This document shows positions 27,787-35,217 of a stretch of DNA of 64,000 bases, piece after piece; the stretch's first letter is position 1, and every line of letters begins with the position of its first letter. The notes under the pieces were generated by a model. The model saw only the letters and a list, made by a program, of their open reading frames with translations. It did not search any database and had not been told where the DNA came from. Source of the DNA: Lachnospiraceae bacterium (GTDB taxonomy: Bacteria > Bacillota > Clostridia > Lachnospirales > Lachnospiraceae); NCBI GenBank assembly GCA_024403355.1, contig JAKSRW010000008.1, positions 20,452 to 84,451 on the forward strand. The letters run 5' to 3'. Position numbers and translations under genes: made by a program.

Positions 27787-28254
27787 TTATGAATTTCTAG
27801 CACCTGTTGTGTCGATTGTTCTGTAAACATGACCTTTTTCAACTGTGATTGTGTAAGTGATAGCAGTTGTACCCCATGAACCATCAGCTTCCTTTGCAAC
27901 AGTCTCAGAAGCCTTAACCTGAAGGCTTGTAGCCCAGCTTGTACCAAGGATTTCATTCATCTGTGTATCGAAAGCGCTGTGTCCGCCCTGTCCACCTGAT
28001 ACAGCCCAAACAGGGGTAGTAGCATTAGCTGTGATAACGATAGGAGCATTGCTCTCCTTGAGAGTATTCTGATCTGCAAGAGCTGTGTTACATGCCTCAA
28101 CGATTGTGTCATAGTTGTTAGCGTCTGTTGACTTTCTTGACTCCTCAACCCACTTCATAACCTGGGGTGCAAGAGCTACAGCGATGATAGCCATGATAAG
28201 AACTACTACGATAAGTTCTACGAGTGAAAAACCTTTGTTGTTTAACTTCTTCAT
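27787..28254 (-). CDS. pilA: Major type IV pilin
   Basis: 155 aa. Short leader MKKLNNKG, then FSLVELIVVVLIMAIIAVALAPQ (Glu +5), the strongest pilin signature in the window. Start ATG after AAAGGAG. The compact Ala/Thr-rich head and the single strong promoter with a long structured leader support it as the major subunit; minor pilins nearby are larger. Followed by a stable hairpin and then by a paralogous pilin. Confidence 0.88.
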   Translation of the reverse strand: MKKLNNKGFSLVELIVVVLIMAIIAVALAPQVMKWVEESRKSTDANNYDTIVEACNTALADQNTLKESNAPIVITANATTPVWAVSGGQGGHSAFDTQMNEILGTSWATSLQVKASETVAKEADGSWGTTAITYTITVEKGHVYRTIDTTGARNS

Positions 28255-28279
28255 TTTCTTTCTCCTTTATTAAATTATT

Positions 28280-28344
28280 TGTCCGTTAGGACATCTCCCC
28301 CTGATATATCCCTTCCTGTATCAGGTTGGAAATCTCTGATTTCC
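28280..28344 (-). promoter_or_regulatory. Structured 5' leader of the major pilin mRNA
   Basis: Three consecutive stem-loops in the leader: GGAAATC/GATTTCC (28328-28344), CCTGATA/TATCAGG (28300-28325) and TGTCC/GGACA (28280-28293), the last about 15 nt before the ribosome site. No known riboswitch class was recognised. Confidence 0.55.
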
Positions 28345-28354
28345 TTGTGTCATT

Positions 28355-28383
28355 AATATATCACAAATTTTTACTAATTGCAA
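28355..28383 (-). promoter_or_regulatory. Promoter of the major pilin
   Basis: TTGCAA (28378-28383), 17-bp spacer, TATATT (28355-28360) with an extended TG; the leader is about 90 nt. Confidence 0.65.
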
Positions 28384-28496
28384 GCAAATTATTAAGAAAT
28401 TATAAACTTCGACAGTTTTCAGCATAATGTATAAAAACAGGTGATTTTTGTAGCGTATATATTATATTTACCGGTATTCCATTGTGCATATTGCAC

Positions 28497-28540
28497 AAAA
28501 AAGGATTTGATTATCAATGATAACCAAATCCTTTTTAAAA
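28497..28540. terminator. Terminator of the pilBTC operon
   Basis: Stem AAAAAGGATTTG/CAAATCCTTTTT, with an inner TATC/GATA extension, A-rich and T-rich on both sides; it lies below the end of pilC and could act in both directions. Confidence 0.8.
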
Positions 28541-28612
28541 TCTTTGTTTACAAAGTTTATTATTCTCAGTTTATAAATATTTTATAATTACTGACTATTT
28601 TGACTTTTCAGA

Positions 28613-29827
28613 TTAAAGATTTCCAAGTCCGCCGTACATACTGATCATAGGCTGGTACATAGCAAGAACCATCCATCCTACCAGACCACCGAGTACTACG
28701 ATGATGAGGGGCTGCAGCATTTCAGACATAGACTCTGTAGCAAGCTCCGCTTCTTCCTCGAAGTATTCAGCTACCTTATCCAGCATGGTCTCTACATTAC
28801 CTGTTTCCTCACCGATGGCTATCATGTTAGGAACCAGTGTAGGGTATACCTTTGCTTTTCTGATAGGTACAGAAAGATTGATACCCTGTTCTACTTCTAT
28901 CTTCGCCTTCTGAAGCGTACGTCTGTAGATGATATTTTTCATAGCCTTTGCAGTAATCTCGAGCGCTACGGAGATACCCATACCTGATGAAACCAGTGTA
29001 GACATAGTACGTGCAAAGGATGCAGACTGTGTCTTAATATTAACAGGTCCGATAATAGGAACCTTTATCGCAATGGTACCATATACAGTTTTACCTATTT
29101 CCGTTTTACCAAAATACTTAAACGCAGCTATCAGGCCTATTACGATGATAATAAGGAGCCACCATTTCTCTTTCAGGAAATCAGAGATAGCCATAACCGC
29201 CTTTGTAGAACCGGGAAGGTCAGTACCCATGCTGGCGAACATGTTTGCGAACTGAGGTACAACTGCAGTAGACATAACGATAAGTACTACTACAGCTACA
29301 ACTACTACGGCTATAGGATAGATACTGGCTTTCTTCAGAATACCGGCCAGCTTTGCGCTCTTCTCGAACTGGGTACCCATACGGATAACACAGGTCTCGA
29401 GTGAACCGGAAACTTCACCGGCTTCAATCATGTTTACGAACATTTCAGGGAATATCTTAGGATGCTTCGCCATGGACTGTGCCAGAGTTTCACCCTGCTG
29501 TACTGACTCACTGGTTTTCTTCAGAGCCTTAACAAGTGTCTTATTCTGTGTCTGGTCAGCGAGCATGTTCAGCGCATCTACTACCGTTACACCGGCATTC
29601 AGAATACTTGAGAACTGACGACAGAATACCGAGAGGTCACGGTTTGTAACCTTCTTCTCTCCACCGATATTGATATCCTTACTGAAGATGCTCTGCGCCT
29701 TTACGGTAATAGGTGTCAGACCATCCATACGGAGCTGTACTTTAGCCTGCTCAATATTATTTGCTTTTACTGTACCTTTGACGTTTTCACCATTATTGGT
29801 GACCGCCAGATATTGAAATTCAGCCAT
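28613..29827 (-). CDS. pilC: PilC/GspF platform protein
   Basis: 404 aa, the usual length. Two GspF repeats, each a helical bundle followed by membrane helices (~170-195, ~220-240, ~375-395), with FCRQFSSILNAGVTVVDAL and FARTMSTLVSSGMGISVAL at equivalent positions and GEVSGSLE / GEETGNVETML marking the conserved GExxGxL turns. The N-terminus (FQYLAVTNNGENVKGT) is the usual PilC opening. It is the inner-membrane rotor on which PilB and PilT act. RBS GGAGG precedes the ATG; 12 bp separate it from pilT. Confidence 0.95.
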   Translation of the reverse strand: MAEFQYLAVTNNGENVKGTVKANNIEQAKVQLRMDGLTPITVKAQSIFSKDINIGGEKKVTNRDLSVFCRQFSSILNAGVTVVDALNMLADQTQNKTLVKALKKTSESVQQGETLAQSMAKHPKIFPEMFVNMIEAGEVSGSLETCVIRMGTQFEKSAKLAGILKKASIYPIAVVVVAVVVLIVMSTAVVPQFANMFASMGTDLPGSTKAVMAISDFLKEKWWLLIIIVIGLIAAFKYFGKTEIGKTVYGTIAIKVPIIGPVNIKTQSASFARTMSTLVSSGMGISVALEITAKAMKNIIYRRTLQKAKIEVEQGINLSVPIRKAKVYPTLVPNMIAIGEETGNVETMLDKVAEYFEEEAELATESMSEMLQPLIIVVLGGLVGWMVLAMYQPMISMYGGLGNL

Positions 29828-29839
29828 TATTTCCTCCTC

Positions 29840-30901
29840 TTAGTACATCATCTTTGCAGCAAGAGCGCCGGCATCCTGAGCGAAGCTCAGTGCGGTTTCT
29901 CTGTCTACATATCTGTTCTCGTATAATTCGTAGATAGCGTCGTCCAGAACCTTCATACCCTGCTTTCGGCTGGTCTGCATTGTTCCGGCAATCTGGAAGG
30001 TCTTGTTCTCACGGATGAGATTTCGAATAGCGGGTGTTGCGATCATTACCTCGAATGCAGCCTTTCGGCCTTCACCGCCTACTACAGGAAGGAGCTGCTG
30101 TGAAATAACACCCTCAAGAACCATAGCCAGCTGGCTTCGAATCTGAGTCTGCTGATAAGGAGGGAATACGTCGATGATACGGTCGATGGTAGCTGCCGCA
30201 CCGATGGTATGCAGTGTCGAGAAAACAAGGTGACCTGTTTCTGCTGCGGTGATGGCAGTAGCGATTGTATCAATATCACGCATCTCACCTACGAGGATTA
30301 CGTCAGGGTCCTCACGGAGGGCAGCTGTAAGTGCGCCCGAGAAGCTCATGGTATCGAGACCAACCTCACGCTGGTTTACGATAGCACGCTTGTGGGGATG
30401 CAGGTACTCGATAGGATCCTCAAGTGTGATGATATTATAGGGGCTTCTTTCATTAATAAGGTTAATGAGTGATGCCAGTGTGGTAGACTTACCTGAACCT
30501 GTAGGTCCTGTTACGAGTACAAGACCACGCTTTTTAAAGGTAAGGTCTACTACCGAGTTGGGAATACCAAGCGCCGAAGGTGTAGGAATTACGTTACCTA
30601 CAAGTCTAAGAACTGCTGCTACCGAACCTCTCTGGTGGTAAACATTCGCTCTGTAACGTCCCTCTCCCATAATCGCATACGAGAAATCGAGCTCGCCCTG
30701 CTCCTCAAACTTATGTACAAGCTGAGGCGGAATAATCGAGTAACCAAGCTCTCTGGTGTCTGCCGGTGTAAGGTCCTCACAGCCCTCGATATTAACAAGG
30801 TCACCGTATACTCTTACCTTAGGCGGTACACCTACCGACAAATGCAAGTCGGATGCATGCATCTGATTTGCAATAATAAGCATTTCGTTAATTGATAACA
30901 T
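29840..30901 (-). CDS. pilT: PilT retraction ATPase
   Basis: 353 aa hexameric ATPase. It has the ASDLH box (16-20), Walker A GPTGSGKST (132-140), the Asp box EDPIEY, Walker B with GEMRD, a His box (TLHTIGAAAT) and the PilT-specific AIRNLIREN near the C-terminal third. This last motif separates retraction ATPases from extension ATPases, so pilus retraction and twitching or DNA uptake are expected. It sits between pilB and pilC with 12-bp gaps. Confidence 0.95.
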   Translation of the reverse strand: MLSINEMLIIANQMHASDLHLSVGVPPKVRVYGDLVNIEGCEDLTPADTRELGYSIIPPQLVHKFEEQGELDFSYAIMGEGRYRANVYHQRGSVAAVLRLVGNVIPTPSALGIPNSVVDLTFKKRGLVLVTGPTGSGKSTTLASLINLINERSPYNIITLEDPIEYLHPHKRAIVNQREVGLDTMSFSGALTAALREDPDVILVGEMRDIDTIATAITAAETGHLVFSTLHTIGAAATIDRIIDVFPPYQQTQIRSQLAMVLEGVISQQLLPVVGGEGRKAAFEVMIATPAIRNLIRENKTFQIAGTMQTSRKQGMKVLDDAIYELYENRYVDRETALSFAQDAGALAAKMMY

Positions 30902-30913
30902 AACCCTCTCCTA

Positions 30914-32647
30914 TTAAAGTGAACTAAGTGCTGAATCTGCCTCTTCATCGCCTGCGTAAACGATACGCTTAAGCTCGTTGATTGAAGTAATTCCGTGAAG
31001 AACGTGCTTTGCGCAGGCCATCTGCAGCGTGAACATACCCTCTTCGATACCGGCCTTCTGGATAACCTCAGTGGTGGCCTTCTCTGAAATGATGTTCTTA
31101 AGTCTGTTGGAAACAGGAAGCATCTCGTATACACCGATTCGTCCCTTGTAGCCTGAATTGTTACAGGTTACGCAGCCGTTAGGCTCATAAATCATGCAGG
31201 GCTCATCCATCGGTACGCCGAGAAGTCTCTTCTCACGCTCGTTCGCCTCGCGCTCCTTTTTACAGGTACAGAGACGTCTTACAAGTCGCTGGGCGATAAC
31301 ACCAACGAGTGAGTCAGCGATAAGGTAATACTCAAGTCCCATATCCGCAAGACGGGTAATAGATGCAGCTGCCGAGTTAGTATGCAGTGTTGATACGACC
31401 AAGTGACCTGTGATAGATGCTGTAACAGCGATTGAAGCGGTCTCCTGGTCACGAATCTCACCGATCATGATGATATCAGGGTCCTGACGCAGAATAGAAC
31501 GAAGGGCTGACGCGAAGGTAAGTCCCGCCTTGTTGTTTGTCTGAACCTGGTTGATACCCTCGATATTTGCCTCGACAGGGTCCTCTACTGTGATAATGTT
31601 TACATCCTCTTTATTCAGCTCTGAAAGAGCGGTATAAAGAGTGGTTGACTTACCGGAACCGGTAGGTCCTGTTACAAGGATGATACCGTTCGGGTTCGAG
31701 AAAATTTTATCAAATGTTGCAAGCTCGCCCTCATCGAAACCGAGCATTCTCTTATCTCTTGAAAGTGCCTTCTTTAAGGTAAGTCGCATAACGGTTTTTT
31801 CGCCGTATACGGTAGGAAGCATAGATACACGGATATCATACTCTACTTTATCTACTACCGATGTGATACGACCGTCCTGAGGCTTTCTCTTCTCAGAAAT
31901 ATCCATACCGCCGATAATCTTAAGACGGGTATTGATAGCTGAAAGCATGTTAATTTTGTATACACCTGAGTTACGAAGCACACCGTCGATTCGGAAACGG
32001 ACACGAATGACATTCTCGAAGGGCTCGATATGAATATCGGATGCGCCCTGACGTGCTGCCTGCTCGATGATTCGGTTAACCAGCTTAACGATAGGTGAGT
32101 TCTCAACAGCTGCCTGTGATTCATCAACCTGTGCCTCATCAAGCTCCTCTTCCTCTCGCTCCTTGGCGAACAGATCGGCCACGGCCTGGTTCTCCACGTT
32201 ACCGAAGTACTTATCGATAGCGGCGAAGATATCTGCACTTGTCGAAATGCAGGGTGAAATCTGCATCTGTGTAAGAAGGGTAAGGTCATCGATAGCCTTG
32301 ATATCCATGGGGTCTGCCATGGCTACCTTCAGATAACGTGAATCGTACTCGTCATAATCGAAAGGCATCGCAACATACTTTTTCAAAATGTTGTGATCCT
32401 GAATAAGCTTGAGAATATCATCTCTGATGGCTATACGGTTCAGCTCAACAAAATCAAGTCCTAACTGACGGGTCAGTGATGAAGCAATCTGCTTCTCGGT
32501 TGCGAATCCCAGCTCGATAAGTGTCTCACCGATCTTCGTCTTGGTTTCCATCTGTTTGGTCAGCGCCTCGCCCAGCTGGTCTTTGGTAATGATACCCTCT
32601 TCCAGCAGAACATCACCGATTCTGACCTTTTTATTCATAAATGCCAT
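30914..32647 (-). CDS. pilB: PilB extension ATPase with c-di-GMP-binding MshEN domain
   Basis: 577 aa. Residues 9-32 (RIGDVLLEEG...LTKQ) and 38-61 (KIGETLIELG...LTRQ) are two 24-residue motifs separated by exactly five residues, the layout of the MshEN c-di-GMP-binding domain. The GspE ATPase core follows: Walker A GPTGSGKSTT, Asp box, Walker B IMIGEIRD, His box and the zinc tetracysteine (CTCKKE...CVTCNNSGYKGRIGVYEM). It powers pilus extension. A hairpin and 90 bp separate it from the upstream 412-aa gene in the same operon. Direct c-di-GMP control of extension is inferred from the motif. Confidence 0.95.
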   Translation of the reverse strand: MAFMNKKVRIGDVLLEEGIITKDQLGEALTKQMETKTKIGETLIELGFATEKQIASSLTRQLGLDFVELNRIAIRDDILKLIQDHNILKKYVAMPFDYDEYDSRYLKVAMADPMDIKAIDDLTLLTQMQISPCISTSADIFAAIDKYFGNVENQAVADLFAKEREEEELDEAQVDESQAAVENSPIVKLVNRIIEQAARQGASDIHIEPFENVIRVRFRIDGVLRNSGVYKINMLSAINTRLKIIGGMDISEKRKPQDGRITSVVDKVEYDIRVSMLPTVYGEKTVMRLTLKKALSRDKRMLGFDEGELATFDKIFSNPNGIILVTGPTGSGKSTTLYTALSELNKEDVNIITVEDPVEANIEGINQVQTNNKAGLTFASALRSILRQDPDIIMIGEIRDQETASIAVTASITGHLVVSTLHTNSAAASITRLADMGLEYYLIADSLVGVIAQRLVRRLCTCKKEREANEREKRLLGVPMDEPCMIYEPNGCVTCNNSGYKGRIGVYEMLPVSNRLKNIISEKATTEVIQKAGIEEGMFTLQMACAKHVLHGITSINELKRIVYAGDEEADSALSSL

Positions 32648-32690
32648 GGTAATATTCCCCTAACTTTTTACTCTTTTTAACAACCAAGAA

Positions 32691-32718
32691 TTCTCCCGGG
32701 CCGAAAAACCCGGAAGAA
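32691..32718 (-). other. Intercistronic hairpin before pilB
   Basis: Ten-pair stem with one mismatch, TTCTCCCGGG/CCCGGAAGAA, and an 8-nt loop. No terminator T-run follows directly. It is one of three GC-rich intercistronic hairpins in the pilus locus. Confidence 0.5.
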
Positions 32719-32737
32719 TCCCGAATTACTCATTATA

Positions 32738-33976
32738 TTAATTTATAACCTTCATATTGGTTGACAGATAATCTCTGACAGGGAACTGCCAGTCACCGAT
32801 ATGGGCACGTCTCCAGTTAAGAGGCTGCTGTCCGCCCATTTCAGTCTTATTCTTCAGGAAGTCAACCAGCAGGTTTTCCTGCTCCATTCCCGCAATATTG
32901 GGAATAACGTTTGCCCTGAAGTAATCTGTTCCGTAGAAGTATGCTGCATTGTCATCGATGGTCTCGATAACAACGAATCTGTTGAATTCAAGCATCAGGC
33001 AGCCACTGGGGAGCTGTCTGACAGCGATTTTACCTGCGTAGTTATACCAGAAGTCCGCAACAGCGCTCTTACCGAGTGATTCGGTAATGATATACTGGTT
33101 AAGCCATGTGGCATATCTGGTCTGATACTGAGGTGCAAGGTCTTCGAAGCATCTGTTGTAGCGCTCTGAATCCTTCTCACCGGTAACATCCTTAAAGAGT
33201 CCTACAAGCTTAGCGAACTTACGCAGCTGTACGGTATCCATATTTGATACCATGTTGATGAGCAGCTTTCTGCGCATCTCCGGAGTAAAGCCCTCTGCGA
33301 TATTGTAAAGCTCTGCTTCGCCGATATTTCTGTACTCGTCCGAGCTGCAGATAACGACGTAGTAAACCATACATTCCTTGTAGAGAGCGGTATCTCTGAT
33401 AACACCGACCTGTTCAAGTGCCTTCGCATAACCGCCTTCCACATCGGGAAGAGCTGTGGCAGCTTTATTATAGTATTCTGATATGGTTCCGTCGATGAAT
33501 GCATCGAGTACGGGGCCGGGCTCCTGACCTGTCATCTTCTCTAAGCACCTTCCGAACTCATCATCCTCGCGAAGTAATTTAAATAAAGGCTTGATCGCGT
33601 CATTCTTATAATATTCCTGACAGCCTTTAAACATTTCAATGGCAATTTCTTCTGTGACGCCTTCTTCTGTAAGAATGGCTATATAATTCTTAACGCGCTT
33701 CTCAACCAGGGCCTTATCGATTTCACCCTCGCCCGCAGCCTTAAGCTGTGCGAACATGAATACTACCATAAGGCGCTTCTCTTCATCACTCAGGCAGTAG
33801 GCAATACCCGCAACCTCACCGAACGGTCTGTCACCGATTCTCTCAAAGATTGCTGCACATTCGCCCTCTGACCTTCCGGCCTCCTGAGCCTTTCTGGCAA
33901 TACGGTCTTCGCGCATTTTTCTGATATTTTCCGAAGCCATGGCAAGCTTCGTAGGTTGGTACATTGCAGTCTCCAT
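32738..33976 (-). CDS. Unassigned cytoplasmic protein of the pilBTC operon
   Basis: About 412 aa, mostly helical and acidic, with no signal peptide or membrane helix. Start uncertain: ATG 33976 follows AAGGGA by eight bases; ATG 33964 follows GGAG; the GTG at 33982 is less likely. I do not recognise the family with confidence. The last third has ADFWYNY, then FNRFVVIETIDDNAAYFY and later HIGDWQFPVRDYL. The order FW..Y, viE...nAayfY, H..dW loosely recalls the EH_Signature domain of ZorC-type proteins; this is a weak, from-memory resemblance. It is cotranscribed with a coiled-coil protein and pilB-pilT-pilC, so a part in pilus control is likely. Confidence 0.75.
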   Translation of the reverse strand: METAMYQPTKLAMASENIRKMREDRIARKAQEAGRSEGECAAIFERIGDRPFGEVAGIAYCLSDEEKRLMVVFMFAQLKAAGEGEIDKALVEKRVKNYIAILTEEGVTEEIAIEMFKGCQEYYKNDAIKPLFKLLREDDEFGRCLEKMTGQEPGPVLDAFIDGTISEYYNKAATALPDVEGGYAKALEQVGVIRDTALYKECMVYYVVICSSDEYRNIGEAELYNIAEGFTPEMRRKLLINMVSNMDTVQLRKFAKLVGLFKDVTGEKDSERYNRCFEDLAPQYQTRYATWLNQYIITESLGKSAVADFWYNYAGKIAVRQLPSGCLMLEFNRFVVIETIDDNAAYFYGTDYFRANVIPNIAGMEQENLLVDFLKNKTEMGGQQPLNWRRAHIGDWQFPVRDYLSTNMKVIN

Positions 33977-34022
33977 ATGCACGTTCCCTTCGATTTATTT
34001 ATTGAACCGTTATACGGCTGTA

Positions 34023-35009
34023 TTAAGCAAGACCTCTGAGTGCCTTAGGCAGTCTGTCTGCAGCAGCATTGATTTCCTCTGTTGTCTTTCCGAGTGTCTC
34101 TGCAACCTCTGCGAGCTGCTTGTCGAGTACTGCGAAGATGTCGTTGACTGTCTTTGCGAGCTGCTCCTCGAATGCGGGAAGCTGAATCTTCATGCTGTCC
34201 GATACCTCGTTCAGTGCTACTGTGTATGTAGTCATTGACTTGGTGTAACGTGTCATCTGTGTAAGGAGCTCCTCTGAATTCTTGTTTACTTCCTCGTCTG
34301 CCTTTACGTAATTTGCAGCCCAGCTTGACTGGTGATTTGAAAGAATAGCCTTCTGCTCCTGGTTGAACTCGTCGAGGTGCATAAGTACTCCGTGGAGATC
34401 CTTGAGGTTCTCTGACTGGCCCTCTGAAATGTTCTTCAGGCTCTTTGAAATATCATCGTAAACAGTCTTGAGGCTGTTAACTGTATCTGTTGTAAGTGCG
34501 TTCATCTTATCCGAAACACCGGTTGTAACGTACTTCATGCCGTCTGATGCAGCGGTAACTGCTTCCTTCATCTCTGAAGCTGCTGTGGCGATGCACTCCT
34601 TAAGCTCTGAGGTAGCTGTCTTCATCTCATCAAGAACCGACTTCTGTGCTGCAGAGATTTCCTTCATCTCTGAAACTGCGCTCTTAATGCTGGCTACAAG
34701 CTCAGCCTCTCCCTCCATACAAGTCTTCATTGCTGCAGCGCTCTGTGCTGCTGTATCGCTAATGCTCTGGAATGAGCCCTTTGTACTGCTCTCAAGTCTG
34801 TCCATGAATGCAGCTGTCATTTCCTCAACCGAATTGGCCTGACGGTCATTAGCTGAATCAAGAGACTTCTTTACGTTTGCAGCAAATACTGTAAATACAG
34901 GTGCAAGTGAATCACTTATCGCTCTTGAAATAGTCTCTGAAATACCGCTTACTACCTGTTCAGCAAGCTGCTGATTACCCTTTTTGTCATCACTGTTAAA
35001 AATTGCCAT
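34023..35009 (-). CDS. Long coiled-coil protein opening the pilBTC operon
   Basis: 328 aa, almost entirely amphipathic helix with heptad repeats and no membrane segment. Runs such as SELKECIATAASEMKEAVTAASDG resemble methyl-accepting chemotaxis-protein or apolipoprotein-like helical bundles, but the MCP signalling hairpin motif is absent. It is the first gene after the promoter at 35062-35090, with GGGGGC before the ATG, and precedes the 412-aa gene by about 45 bp. It could be a cytoplasmic scaffold for the pilus machine, or the tail partner of the next protein; both are inference. Confidence 0.8.
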   Translation of the reverse strand: MAIFNSDDKKGNQQLAEQVVSGISETISRAISDSLAPVFTVFAANVKKSLDSANDRQANSVEEMTAAFMDRLESSTKGSFQSISDTAAQSAAAMKTCMEGEAELVASIKSAVSEMKEISAAQKSVLDEMKTATSELKECIATAASEMKEAVTAASDGMKYVTTGVSDKMNALTTDTVNSLKTVYDDISKSLKNISEGQSENLKDLHGVLMHLDEFNQEQKAILSNHQSSWAANYVKADEEVNKNSEELLTQMTRYTKSMTTYTVALNEVSDSMKIQLPAFEEQLAKTVNDIFAVLDKQLAEVAETLGKTTEEINAAADRLPKALRGLA

Positions 35010-35061
35010 AATATATATGCCCCCATCTAGTGTTAAAATTTAGACAAAGTCTCTGCTTACT

Positions 35062-35090
35062 ATTATATGATGTATTCACAAGAAATTCAA
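35062..35090 (-). promoter_or_regulatory. Promoter of the coiled-coil/pilBTC operon
   Basis: TTGAAT (35085-35090), 17-bp spacer, TATAAT (35062-35067) on the minus strand, about 53 bp before the first ATG. The gap 35010-35217 also holds an 8-bp inverted repeat TTTGTAGT/ACTACAAA (35143-35172). Confidence 0.7.
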
Positions 35091-35217
35091 GTTTATTTCC
35101 CATTTTTTTGATAATTTTATGCAATTTTTTATTTTTCAACAATTTGTAGTAAAACTGTCTATTAACTACAAAATGTAGGCCGATTGTGCATATCATCAAA
35201 AATGCTTAACTTTTGTG

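Noticed and set aside
27585..28344. c-di-GMP class I or II riboswitch upstream of pilins
   Set aside because: The conserved class I core sequences are absent from both leaders and I could not match class II from memory.
28613..32647. Type II secretion system instead of a type IV pilus
   Set aside because: PilT with the AIRNLIRE motif, PilM/N/O proteins and no secretin or GspD-like outer membrane part indicate a type IV pilus.
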